Shown: positions 55,392 to 64,000 of the stretch, in pieces
How positions within the stretch are numbered: position 1 is the stretch's first letter
Layout of the letters: every line of letters begins with the position of its first letter
Origin: JAWKTT01 sp041398965
GTDB taxonomy: Bacteria > Planctomycetota > Planctomycetia > Planctomycetales > Planctomycetaceae
Assembly (NCBI GenBank): GCA_041398965.1
Contig: JAWKTT010000011.1
Coordinates: 1 to 64,000 of the forward strand
Length of the DNA stretch: 64,000 bases
Reading direction: 5' to 3'
Notes under the pieces: generated by a model
What the model was told of the DNA's origin: nothing
What the model saw: the letters and a program-made list of their open reading frames with translations, nothing else
Database searches by the model: none
Made by a program: the position numbers and the translations under genes

Positions 55392-55911
55392 TGTCGAGTC
55401 GTGGTCTGAGGGTGAGTGACTTTGACAGTTCGGTCGCGATTTCTTGGAGCGTACGACCATCGTTGGGAAATCGCTTGTCGGGCGAGATCGCCGCGAGTGG
55501 TACGGCGACAAAGGGGCGAGACAACACATCGGCGGCCGGTAATGTCCAATGGGCGATCGAGCCGATCGCGTCTTCTCCCTGAGCGTCAACATACAGCGAC
55601 AGATCGATGTCGATTGTGCGGGGAGCGTTCTTGTCGTCGGGAACCCGAACGCGGTCGAGTGCCTGTTCAATTTCACGAGTCCGCCAACAGAGGGACGCGA
55701 CGTCGAGAAGGGTTTCCAGCAATACTGCGGCATTACAGAAGGGGGGTTGATCGGTACGACCGACCGCAGCAGATTCCCAGACCGGACTGGTCGCAATGAC
55801 CTTGCCGAGATCGTTCAGCAACTCGACAGCCTGTGGCAAATACCACTCGGGGCGAATGTTCGACCCCAGCGACAACCAGGCTAGACGATTCGACGAGCGC
55901 TCGTGTGTCAC
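55354..55911 (-). CDS. folK: 2-amino-4-hydroxy-6-hydroxymethyldihydropteridine diphosphokinase
   Basis: The 185-residue product starts at GTG 55911, four bases past the folB stop; an ATG at 55965 would overlap folB and add 18 unlike residues. It contains LAWLSLGSNI, SPVWESAAVG, QPPFCNAAVLLET and RTIDIDLSLY, all typical of HPPK. HPPK transfers diphosphate from ATP to the pterin, the step before dihydropteroate synthase. It forms a two-gene unit with folB. Confidence 0.93.
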   Translation of the reverse strand: MTHERSSNRLAWLSLGSNIRPEWYLPQAVELLNDLGKVIATSPVWESAAVGRTDQPPFCNAAVLLETLLDVASLCWRTREIEQALDRVRVPDDKNAPRTIDIDLSLYVDAQGEDAIGSIAHWTLPAADVLSRPFVAVPLAAISPDKRFPNDGRTLQEIATELSKSLTLRPRLDITLPGPSGPVAC

Positions 55912-55915
55912 TCGT

Positions 55916-56278
55916 TCAACCCTCGACCTGCTCGCGGCGAATCGAGACGCCGACCGATCGGGCAAACCGGACAGCCCCCGGCTTTTCGATGGTCACTTCG
56001 ACCGCCTGCACTCGCGAATCTGTCAGGCACAATGCCGCAACTTCTTCTGCCAATCGCTCGACCAGCAGATACGCCGTGCCTTCCACCAACTCGATGACTT
56101 GCTTCGTGATTGTCCGGTAATTAAGGGCGAGTTCGATGGAGTCGGCCCGGGCGGCAGGGCGAATGTCGGTCTCAAGGACGAGATTGATCAACACATCCTG
56201 CCGATTCACACGCTCTTCCGGATTGATCCCGATGATCGTCCGCAAATGAAGATCGCGAATGAGTATCCGGTCCGGCAT
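55916..56278 (-). CDS. folB: Dihydroneopterin aldolase
   Basis: The 120-residue product starts at ATG 56278 (MPDRILIRDLHLRTIIGIN). FolB features are IIGINPEERVNRQDVLINLVL, DSIELALNYRTITKQVIELVE and ECVRVTIEKP-like VEVTIEKPGAVRFARSVGV. The enzyme converts dihydroneopterin to hydroxymethyldihydropterin and glycolaldehyde in folate synthesis. It is upstream of folK and very likely co-transcribed. Confidence 0.93.
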   Translation of the reverse strand: MPDRILIRDLHLRTIIGINPEERVNRQDVLINLVLETDIRPAARADSIELALNYRTITKQVIELVEGTAYLLVERLAEEVAALCLTDSRVQAVEVTIEKPGAVRFARSVGVSIRREQVEG

Positions 56279-56998
56279 CGTGAGAATTCTCCATGAAGAA
56301 GTGATGAACGGGAGCATCATAGGCAACCAGAAACGTTCGCACACTGGGAAGTGGCCGATCTCTTTCAAATTCTTCCGAAGGCCCCCATGAACCCGGTGAA
56401 TCGCCCAGGTGCATTCCCCACATTGCAACTCCCCGAACCGGAGGCGTCAGCCGACGCGAAACTCCTTCTCCCCCGGAGACGACGCTCCGACTTCAGGCCA
56501 CGTTCCTACGGGGGGAGAAGGTTGGGATGAGGGGGCGAACAGTGACCTTCAACTCGGCGAATTCGCTTAATCGATGCCGCGTCCTATTCCCCCTCACCCC
56601 GGCCCTCTGATATGGAAGGACCGGTCAAGTGTGGGGGGGGCCTTTTTCTGTTTGACTGAAAGGGGGGCGTCAGGTCATGATTTTCTCCTGGGGATGGCAG
56701 CGGGCCGGTGGGGGTGGGAGACTGGCACTCTGAGATACGCGGGTTGGTTACCGCAAGGCAAAGGTTTCGTCTGGGAGGAACCTCCAGTCTCCAGGACAGG
56801 CGTGTTCCTGTGAAGGAATGCTCAAGAGGGCATCTGAGGTGCTTCCCGTTCGTCGGTCTCCACACCGCCACGGCGTCGCTGTCGTCTCCTTGGGGGCGGT
56901 CGGTTGTTGTCATCGTTGTCTCTTGAACATCTCACAACATCATCCTACAAAGAATAATCTCTGGCAAATGATGCTGTCATCGATGTAACATTATCTAG
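56279..56998. other. Intergenic stretch with planctomycete-type palindromic repeat
   Basis: 720 bases between folB and the IS110 remnant. A repeat at 56460-56600 is the only structure identified; the remaining frames are family-less. Confidence 0.45.
56464..56595. repeat. Dispersed palindromic repeat
   Basis: CCTTCTCCCCCG (56464-56475) pairs with CGGGGGGAGAAGG (56509-56521), and GGGATGAGGGGG (about 56524-56535) is complementary to CCCCCTCACCC (about 56588-56598). This layout is that of a common repeat family in planctomycete genomes that also creates spurious frames. Confidence 0.6.
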
Positions 56999-58215
56999 TT
57001 AGAACATCATCGTCACAATTCTGTTGGGAGTGGTGTCTGTTCGCGTTTGGAAGTGTGTTGCTGTTTGTACGATCATGCTTCGCCCGTTTTGAGGTCGCTG
57101 GTGGGAAGTGTCTGTTCGCGATGCAGACGCTGCGTGGTGATCGCGGCGGACCACAGGAACCGCCAACTCGCAGGCCGGCGCGGTGACGATCTTCGTATGA
57201 ACTTCTTGATTCGCTGCAACTTCAGCGAGCGTTTTCACCAGTCGTCGCAACGCGTGTCGGCGATGTCGATGACCTCCTGAGGCAGACCTTCGCCCGCTGT
57301 AACAGGTGCGAGGCTCGCGTTTGGTCGGGCATGATAATAGTGCCAGGCTGCTTCGATCAGCAGACGTCGCATGGCGGTTGCCGCTCTTGGTGATCCCACC
57401 CTGACGACGTGTTGGACCGCTCGACGCTTCGCTGGGAACCAAGCCGACAAACGACATGAACTTCGCCGCTGTCAGGAATCGTTCAAGTCGCCAATCTCTG
57501 CGACAATTCCGACGGCCGTCAACTCCTGAATTCCGCAGAACGCCTGCAAGTTCTGCACCAGCGAGCCGAGTCGCCCGGTCGGCCAGTGCGTCATGGATGT
57601 CGGCGTTGAGTCGGGTGATGCGGGACTGGGCTTGGTCTGCCGTGGCGATGGCGTCGGCCAACAGTTGATTCTGTGCTTCGAAGTCAAACGTCTGCCGACG
57701 AATCCACGACCAGTGCGTCTTGGTCCAATGCGAAACACCTTCGGTGAAGCGTCGTCCCTGACGCAACAGAAACTTGAGTAACTGCTGCCGGATGCGCGTT
57801 CGCAAAGACGAGCATCATCCTTGCTGCCGCAAGTCGCGAGATCGCTTCGGTCGCGGCATCGGGAATCCAGGTAGTCCTGCGATCGCCCGATCGCAAGGGG
57901 TAAAATGGCCTCTTTGGCATCGCGTCGATCCGTCTTCACGCGACTCAACTGCTACGGCACCATCGACGGCAAGAAATGACCACGGTCCACCTTCTCCTCT
58001 AAGAACCTTTGCAACCCATACCCCCGTCGGCCCCGCCTCGTAACAGACCTTTAGCAGACAAGCGGCCCCAAAGTTCGCAACAGCTTCAACTTTTCCGCGG
58101 CTCATCGAACGGCAACCGCTCAAGAACGCAGCCACTTTTGTCCCCCTCGGCAACCGCCACCAGAAATCGAATCTTTATGGACATCAAGCCCCACGTATCC
58201 GTAACGTCATCCTCG
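56999..58215 (-). pseudogene. Decayed IS110 family transposase
   Basis: On the minus strand fragments in different frames spell out an IS110-family transposase. They include YVGLDVHKDSI (N-terminus), CYEAGPTG, SRVKTDRRDAKEAILPLA, FLTAAKFMSFVGLVPSEAS, RRQGGITKSGNRH, RRLLIEAAWHYY and VKTLAEVAANQEVHTK. Several frameshifts and stops interrupt it, so no functional product can be made. The order of fragments is normal for the family, which suggests simple decay in place. Confidence 0.85.
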
Positions 58216-58577
58216 GACCAACCTCACTGTTATGGCTCTGGAAATCGGAACAACAATCACCCAAATTCTAACCCCTACGCACCCAGTGATCGCCGGTCCT
58301 TCCGTTCTGTCTCCCCCAATGGAAAGGTCGTAGAATTTAGGGACGTCGACAGTAGAGGGAGAGGAGAAAATGACAGAAAAGATCACGAGTTGGCGAGGAT
58401 CACAATCCGGGGATTGCACCCCGAATCGCCCGGGAAGTGATATTTCGAGTTGGGGAATGGAGGATAACCTCCTAAACTGCCCCAACTTGCCCCCGAAAGC
58501 AAACACTCTGGCGACTCACCGCTGAATCCTGTTCCCCCTTTTTGCCCCCGACTCCTCGCCTGCCGGAGCCTTCCGTA
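58216..58577. other. Spacer upstream of the HD-domain gene
   Basis: About 360 bases. Nothing beyond the presumed promoter of the HD-domain gene is seen. Confidence 0.4.
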
Positions 58578-59924
58578 ATGCCGCGCGACTTCTCCACCGA
58601 GAGTCTGTCTCACGACCCGATTCATGGGTATATCCCCTTTGTCTCCAGCAACGGGCTTCCTCCCGGGGAGACTGCCGAACAGGAACTGATCGATCATCCC
58701 TGGGTTCAGAGGATGCGGCACATACACCAGTTGCAGACAGCATGGTGGGTGTTCCCCTCAGCCGAGCACATGCGATTTCAGCACATCCTGGGGGTCATGC
58801 ACCTCGCCTCCCGCAGCATCGGGTTGTGGTACGACTCACTTGTGGACTCGTGTCAGAATGTTCCGTCACGTCCCTATGTCGAAAGTCTGGTCCGGCTCGC
58901 CAGTCTGCTGCACGATGTCGGTCATGGTCCATTCGGTCATTTTTTTGACGATCACTATCTCGACCAGTTTGATGTGACTCACGAAGATGTCGGGGGGGCC
59001 ATAATCGAGAGGGAACTGGGGGCGATCATCCGCACGATTCGTCGGGCACCTTCCGGCAAATTGCAACCACTGGAGGAACTTGATCCCCGTCAAATCGCAT
59101 GGCTCATCCGGAGACCTCGTGGAGGAGCAGATGATGAAGGGCATCCTGATTGGCTGATCAAGCTGCGGGCGCTCTTCAGCGGGATTTACACGGTCGACAA
59201 CATGGACTTCGTCCTGCGGGACGCCTACATGACCGGCATCAATACGAAGGCCTTTGACGTCGATCGGTTGCTGCACTACAGCTTCTTTACAAAGGAAGGG
59301 CTGACACTCCATGTCCGTGGGATGCCAACCTTGTTGCACTTCATCGAGACTCGGGCCAACCTGTTTCGTACAGTCTACTTTCATCGCACCGTCCGGGCTT
59401 TGGACTTGTCTCTTGAAGAGCTGTTTCCGGAAACGATGCCGCACTTATTTCAGGGGAACCCGATCGATCATCTCGATGCCTATCTCCACTTTCACGAGTC
59501 GTCGTTCTTGGTCGACATTCAGCGTTGGAACAGCAGCAATGATCCGGAGAAGCATTCGCTCGGCCAGCGCTGGCAGAAGGTTCTAAGTCGTGAGCACGGC
59601 TGGAAGATGTCTGTCGAAAGGTCGTTCAATTTCCATACTTCCAGCAGCGAAAGGATGTCGATCTTCTCGGAGCCGGACCTGGTGTTGATGCGTGTCCGCA
59701 AGAAGTTGCCCCGCCCGATCCGGGACATCCCTCTCAAGATCGACGTTGCCCGTCACTACCACCGACCGAGCGGCCGGCTGCCTGCGGGGGGGCAAAACTT
59801 TCAGTTCGACCCGGCTTACGGCGTTCCGCAAGAGCTGCTGGATGACGAACTCTTCCGTTCGGTTCCGACGAGCTTTGATCTTCAGAATTTACGCAGAATC
59901 ATTCGCACGACACGGAGTTGTTGA
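58578..59924 (+). CDS. HD-domain phosphohydrolase (SAMHD1/dNTPase-like)
   Basis: The product has 448 residues from ATG 58578, with GGAG about nine bases upstream. The HD superfamily metal site is complete: MRFQHILGVMHLASR, then LASLLHDVGHGPFGHFFDD. Further motifs are DPIHGYIPF at the N-terminus, SGIYTVDNMDFVLRDAYMTGI and VYFHRTVRALDL. This arrangement matches dGTPase-like or SAMHD1-related hydrolases that hydrolyse dNTPs or related substrates in the cytoplasm. The substrate is not resolved. It is monocistronic by spacing. Confidence 0.88.
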   Translation: MPRDFSTESLSHDPIHGYIPFVSSNGLPPGETAEQELIDHPWVQRMRHIHQLQTAWWVFPSAEHMRFQHILGVMHLASRSIGLWYDSLVDSCQNVPSRPYVESLVRLASLLHDVGHGPFGHFFDDHYLDQFDVTHEDVGGAIIERELGAIIRTIRRAPSGKLQPLEELDPRQIAWLIRRPRGGADDEGHPDWLIKLRALFSGIYTVDNMDFVLRDAYMTGINTKAFDVDRLLHYSFFTKEGLTLHVRGMPTLLHFIETRANLFRTVYFHRTVRALDLSLEELFPETMPHLFQGNPIDHLDAYLHFHESSFLVDIQRWNSSNDPEKHSLGQRWQKVLSREHGWKMSVERSFNFHTSSSERMSIFSEPDLVLMRVRKKLPRPIRDIPLKIDVARHYHRPSGRLPAGGQNFQFDPAYGVPQELLDDELFRSVPTSFDLQNLRRIIRTTRSC

Positions 59925-60265
59925 CCGCCTTGAATGCGGTCCTCGGCGACGCGACCGACGCGAAGACAAATATAATAGACCAGCCCCGTTCCATCCCGTA
60001 AGGCGGACAGCGTTGTACTGCTGGCATCCTTGTCTGCGAACAACGCTGGCTTCCAGCGTCCGGTTTCCAGCGAACTATAACTATCAATGTTGTGAATTTC
60101 TGGTCGACTGCTTGCGTAGCGTCGGAAAGCCGCAGAATGCACCACGAAAGTCGCTCCATCGGCGATTTCTCGTATCAGCCTATTTCACAGCGTCTCCGGT
60201 TCGACTGGAGACCCCTTCGAAGTGGCACGAATGCAAGACTCCCGAATCGACGAAGCAATACACCG
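59925..60265. other. Spacer between HD gene and speA
   Basis: About 340 bases. A minus-strand frame (SLETGRWKPALFADKDASSTTL... ALRDGTGLVYYICLRVG) has an orderly composition and may be the end of a former gene, but no family could be assigned. It also overlaps the HD gene's end. Confidence 0.35.
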
Positions 60266-62146
60266 CGAACGGAATCTGCGGAGTTCTACGATGTCCCTCG
60301 CTGGGGAAAAGGCTACTTCACAGTCAGTGACGCGGGGCACATCCTGGTGCATCTGATCGTGACCTAATCGTTCGATCGACCTCAGGTGCTCATCGACCGC
60401 CTACGGACCCGAGGCCTCGACCTGCCGATCCTCGTGCGTTTCAACGGCATCCTGAAAGATCGCCTCAAGAAAGTAAAAAGGTCTTTTCGACAGCCATCGC
60501 CGATCGCAACTATCCAGGGACGTACTCCTGCGTCTATCCAATCAAGGTGAATCAGCAACGAGAAGTGGTCGAAAGTCGTCGAATCTGACCGCGAACTCAG
60601 TTTTCGGACTCAACAGGAAATGGCTTAAGCTGTTCGCGGTCGCCATACAGTCGACGGAAATACTCCGATTATCTGCAACGGTTTCAAAGATGATGAATTC
60701 ATTGAGATGGCAATGGTCGCTCAGAAGGTCGGTCGACACATCATCCCGGTCGTGGAAAAGTACACCGAACTGGAACTCATTCTGAAGTATGCCGAGAAGA
60801 TCGGCGTCCGTCCGATGATTGGCATGCGTGTGAAACTCGCCTCGCGGGGTTCGGGACGATGGCAGTCTTCGGGGGGGTATCGGTCCAAGTTCGGTCTGAC
60901 TGTCAGCGAACTTCTACGAGGACTCGAAGAGCTTGAACGTCGCGGCATGGCCGACTGCTTTAAGCTGCTTCACTTCCACCTCGGCAGTCAGATTACCAAC
61001 ATTCGCATGCTGAAGGGGGCCATCAACGAAGCAGTGCGGGTCTACACCGACCTGAAAAAACGGGGGGCCGGTCTCGAATACCTCGACGTCGGTGGTGGGT
61101 TGGGGGTCGATTATGATGGCTCGCAGACGAACTTCGAATCGAGCATGAACTATACGCAGCAAGAGTACGCCAACGACGTCGTCCACCACATCGCGACTGT
61201 GTGCGACGAAGCGGGAATTCCTCATCCAAACATCATCTCAGAGAGCGGGCGGGCACTCGTCGCGTTTCACAGTGTCCTTGTCTTCGGCACACTTGGAGTC
61301 TCGGAACAGGGGAACGGAAAGCCGATCCCGAAGGAGATTCCCGAGAATTTCGAGCAGCCTCTGCACGATCTGCACAACGCCTACCGCGACCTCACCGCCC
61401 GCAACGTTTTGGAGACTTTCCACGACGCACAGCAGGCCCTTGACATGACGATGAACCTCTTCTCGACCGGATACTTGCCGCTCGAACAACGGGTCGTCGC
61501 GGAAGACATCTTCTTTGCCCTCTGTCACAAGGTCTGGAAACTCGTGCGGGACCTCGAGTACGTTCCCGACGACCTTGCGGGCTTGAACCGTATGCTCTCA
61601 GACACCTACTTCTGCAACTTTTCGTTGTTTCAGTCGATGCCTGACAGTTGGGCGATCAAGCAACTCTTCCCAATCATGCCCATCCACCGTCTCGATGAAA
61701 AACCGACACGGCATGCTGTGCTGTCGGACATTACCTGCGACTCAGACGGAAAGGTCGACACCTTCATCGACCGTCGCGACGTCAAGCGTACGATCAAGCT
61801 ACACCCGTTCGATGGAAGTCCTTACCATCTCGGAGCATTCCTGATCGGAGCGTATCAGGAAATCTTGGGCGACTTGCACAATTTGTTTGGCGACACCAAC
61901 ACCATTCATGTCGACCTGGCCCCCAATGGTGAAGTGCTCCTCGAAACAATCATCAAGGGAGAGACCGTCAACGAAGTGCTTGATTACGTCCAGTTTAGTG
62001 GACGTGATCTCATGGACCGCATGCAGCGATCGGTCGAAGAGGCCGTTCGCGAAGGGCGTATCGACCATGCCCAGGCGGGGCGGTTCATGAAGTTCTACGA
62101 AGAGGGACTCAACGGATACACATATCTTGAAGGCCCCATCGATTAG
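60266..62146 (+). pseudogene. speA: Biosynthetic arginine decarboxylase with frameshifted 5' region
   Basis: The protein converts arginine to agmatine for polyamine synthesis using PLP. The intact 3' part (60707-62146) encodes FKLLHFHLGSQITNIRMLKGA, YLDVGGGLGVDYDGS, ESGRALVAFHSVLVF, DSDGKVDTFIDRRD and a normal C-terminus to YTYLEGPID. The 5' third holds recognisable but frame-scattered parts: SAEFYDVPRWGKGYF, LIDRLRTRGLDLPILVRF, ADRNYPGTYSCVYPIKVNQQ (active-site Lys region) and NTPIICNGFKDDEF. At least four frameshifts separate them. Several look like a single missing base in a C or A run. The open frame drawn from 60707 starts inside the protein and is not a true gene start. Confidence 0.85.
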
Positions 62147-62239
62147 CCCCTCGACCTCCCAGCTTGACAACATGCGGACCTCTTTCGTCAGCGGACGGAC
62201 GCAAAGTCGGCCCGACCGCCGCGAATCGATGCCGAACCG

Positions 62240-62812
62240 CAAGGCTGGTCACTATTTCATGATGCCTGGCCTCTGGAAGGGTACGTTGGGTTTGAGGGCA
62301 AGTTAACGCGCTGTTTGGATGGGAGCGTTGGGGTTGTCGGGCGAGGTTGGTGGCGAAGTAGTCGCGATTGGCGAGGGCATAGACGGCGTGACCTATGCGA
62401 GTGCGGTAGTCTTGCCGCAAGGTGGTGTCGGCCACAAGGAAGGAGCTGTTTTTAATCGCCCAGCGAGCTCGCAATAGTCGCAGACGCTGCTGGGCAACTG
62501 CTTGCGCGCGAGACAGGTCGGTGATGGCGAAGGTTGTGCTGCTGCGGACCTTGCCAGCCACAGTTGTGTGACGCTCGAAGCGAATGAGTCGCTGCCCACC
62601 GGGCCAGTCGAGATATCCCGAGTCCACCAGGTTTGTGGTCGTCGTCAAAGTCCGGAATTCCACACGTCTGCTCGTGTCGCTCGCCACTCTTTGCCATCGG
62701 ACAGCTCCTGTTGAACCATCCCCAAAAAACACACTCACCTGTCCGAAAAACCTGAAACAGGTCACTTGTCAGATTAGAAAATCTGACCCGCGATCGCCTT
62801 TTCAACGGGCTG
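62240..62812 (-). mobile_element. ISAs1-family remnant (C-terminal transposase fragment)
   Basis: Minus-strand sequence reads RRVEFRTLTTTTNL, YLDWPGGQRLIRFERH, TTFAITDLS and ARWAIKNSSFLVADTTLRQ, then YRTRIGHAVYALANRDYF, which is the C-terminal half of an ISAs1-family transposase. The N-terminal half is missing. The end at 62763-62812 (GTCAGATTAGAAAATCTGAC palindrome, then TTTTCAACGGGCTG) matches 7874-7921. It lies directly after the transketolase stop codon (62813), between transketolase and speA. Confidence 0.8.
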
Positions 62813-64000
62813 CTATTTGGCTGCAGCCACCACGGCGGCGGGGGTCATTGAAAGTTGCTCCATAACGGTGTCCCCCGGAGCACTGATCCCGAACCGGTCG
62901 ATGCCGACAACCTTTCCTTCGCTTCCAACATACTTCCACCAGAGACCACTCACTCCGGCCTCGATCGCGATACGGTGGGTACAACTTTGGGGCAGAATTT
63001 CTTCGCGATACTCAGGAGTTTGTCGGTCGAATCGTTCGAAGCAGGGGAGCGAGACGACGCGAGTTCCAGGGCCGAGCGTCTCCGCCGCTTTAACCGCATG
63101 TTGCAGTTCGCTCCCAGTGGAGAGCAGAATGGTCTGGAGTGCTGCGGTCTCTTTGATTGCAATGTATCCGCCCCGTGCCGCCCCTTCTCGACGGGTCGCC
63201 ACTGGAACCTGACTGAGGTTCGCGACGTTCTGCCGCGTCAACAACAATACGGTTGGTCCATCGGTCCGTTCGAGAGCCGCGACATAGGCACCTGCGGTCT
63301 CTTCAGGGTCTGCCGGACGGATGACATCGAGATTCGGAATGACCCGCAGGCCGCTACAGGTTTCGGCTGAGGCTACGAGCTGGACCGTCTTCTCCCCACG
63401 CCGATCGAATCGTGCGTGAAGATGTAGATCGTCGGCAAATTGAGAGTGCTGCGAGTCGAAATGGAAGGACGCAGATAGTCAGCAACGGCGAACGTCGCGC
63501 CGCTCGCTCGAAAAAGTCCGTCATACGAAATGCCGTTGAGGATCGCCCCCATGCCGTGTTCGCGAATTCCAAACCACACGTTTCTCCCCCTGCGACGTCC
63601 CTGATTGTGGCCCGAAATCCTTCTCCCTTTGATGTAGTTCTTAGTCGAACCATACAGTCGGCACTGCCACTGATGAGCAGTGGCATCGCCTTTGGCGAGC
63701 GGCTGAAGGACATCACCCTGCGGCACGTGTGTTATCCGTGAATGGGCCAGGAACTCAGGAATCAGCGAGAGAGATTTCCAGGAACCTCTGATCGATCCCA
63801 CCCTGGAAGCAGTTACGGGCGAGGGCCGGGTTGGCACTCTTCCATGCTTGAAACGTTTCGGTCCAGAGTTGTAGTCACGAGCCAGTTCTTCACGACGAGT
63901 CGCAAAGTAGGCCTTCACGTTTTCTGAGACATAGAAGTGCTCTGCCGGGAGTCCGAGTCCTTTACGGCCGCGGCGTCTGCAAACTTGGCTCCCCTTCCGC
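62813..64000 (-). pseudogene. tkt: Transketolase, frameshifted and truncated by the window edge
   Basis: The intact 3' part (about 62813-63365) encodes GLRVIPNLDVIRPADPEETA, VLLLTRQNVANLSQVP and ETLGPGTRVVSLPCFERFD, with a normal C-terminus to VVAAAK. The upstream part has clear transketolase segments in different frames: GIREHGMGAILNGI, LPTIYIFTHDSIGVG, NSWTETFQAWKSANPALARN and LGLPAEHFYVSENV. Several indels separate these. The enzyme moves two-carbon units in the pentose phosphate pathway using thiamine diphosphate. The indel density is higher than in any other gene here, so either the gene is dead or the sequence is unreliable near the window end. Confidence 0.83.

Noticed and set aside
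1..64000. Further tRNA, rRNA or tmRNA genes
   Set aside because: Reading both strands for T-arm and anticodon-stem patterns gave only the tRNA-Thr at 1489-1561; a covariance-model search would be needed to exclude others.

Overview
The window looks like chromosomal DNA from a planctomycete, probably order Planctomycetales. The evidence is a PVC-type HEAT-repeat plus CxxCH haem protein, a PQQ-like beta-propeller protein opening with the planctomycete WPQWRG signature, a gliding-type (Gld) ABC transporter with a DUF4340 partner, a ThuA-domain secreted protein, many small secreted proteins, moderate-to-high GC and wide gene spacing. No species is assigned.

0-12 kb: the Pro/Thr/Glu-rich tail of a protein (possibly SecG) followed by yicC; tRNA-Thr(CGT) with a terminator; a nested inverted-repeat element; a secreted beta-propeller protein overlapping an RlmI-like rRNA methyltransferase; an NsrR-like Rrf2 regulator followed by a DUF3365 haem protein; a truncated RHS fragment fused to an ISAs1-type remnant; a parvulin chaperone; a Gfo/Idh/MocA oxidoreductase; and a LutA-like iron-sulfur protein. 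12-29 kb: a minus-strand run of four genes (gldA-like ATPase, a GldF-GldG fusion carrying EF-hand-like loops, DUF4340 protein, giant Lhr helicase), then an HtrA protease, a DUF2079 membrane protein and prfA. 29-48 kb: small secreted proteins, a Nudix-like enzyme, a PolB-like 3'-5' exonuclease, rnc, a PilZ protein, an ECF sigma factor, a YfcE-like phosphoesterase, a DUF455 ferritin-like protein, a sigma-54-type activator with an altered GAFTGA loop, a CLC channel with CBS domains, a large PVC cytochrome-type protein with two compensating frameshifts, and a ThuA-domain protein.

48.6-53.6 kb is the accessory highlight: an array of orphan polymorphic-toxin tips (Hint fragment plus AHH nuclease) interleaved with Imm11-like immunity genes. 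The cassettes are built from direct repeats (Hint to Hint, AHH to AHH). A third cassette is cut by a complete ISAs1-family insertion sequence. No full-length Rhs carrier lies beside the array, so it reads as a reservoir of swappable toxin-immunity cassettes.

54-64 kb: a PfkB-type sugar kinase converging on folB-folK, a decayed IS110-family element, an HD-domain phosphohydrolase, a biosynthetic arginine decarboxylase (speA) with a frameshifted 5' third, an ISAs1 remnant and a frameshifted transketolase running off the window. Lesions in speA and transketolase are concentrated at the right end, and several in speA look like single bases missing from short homopolymers. Real decay and sequence error are therefore both possible there.
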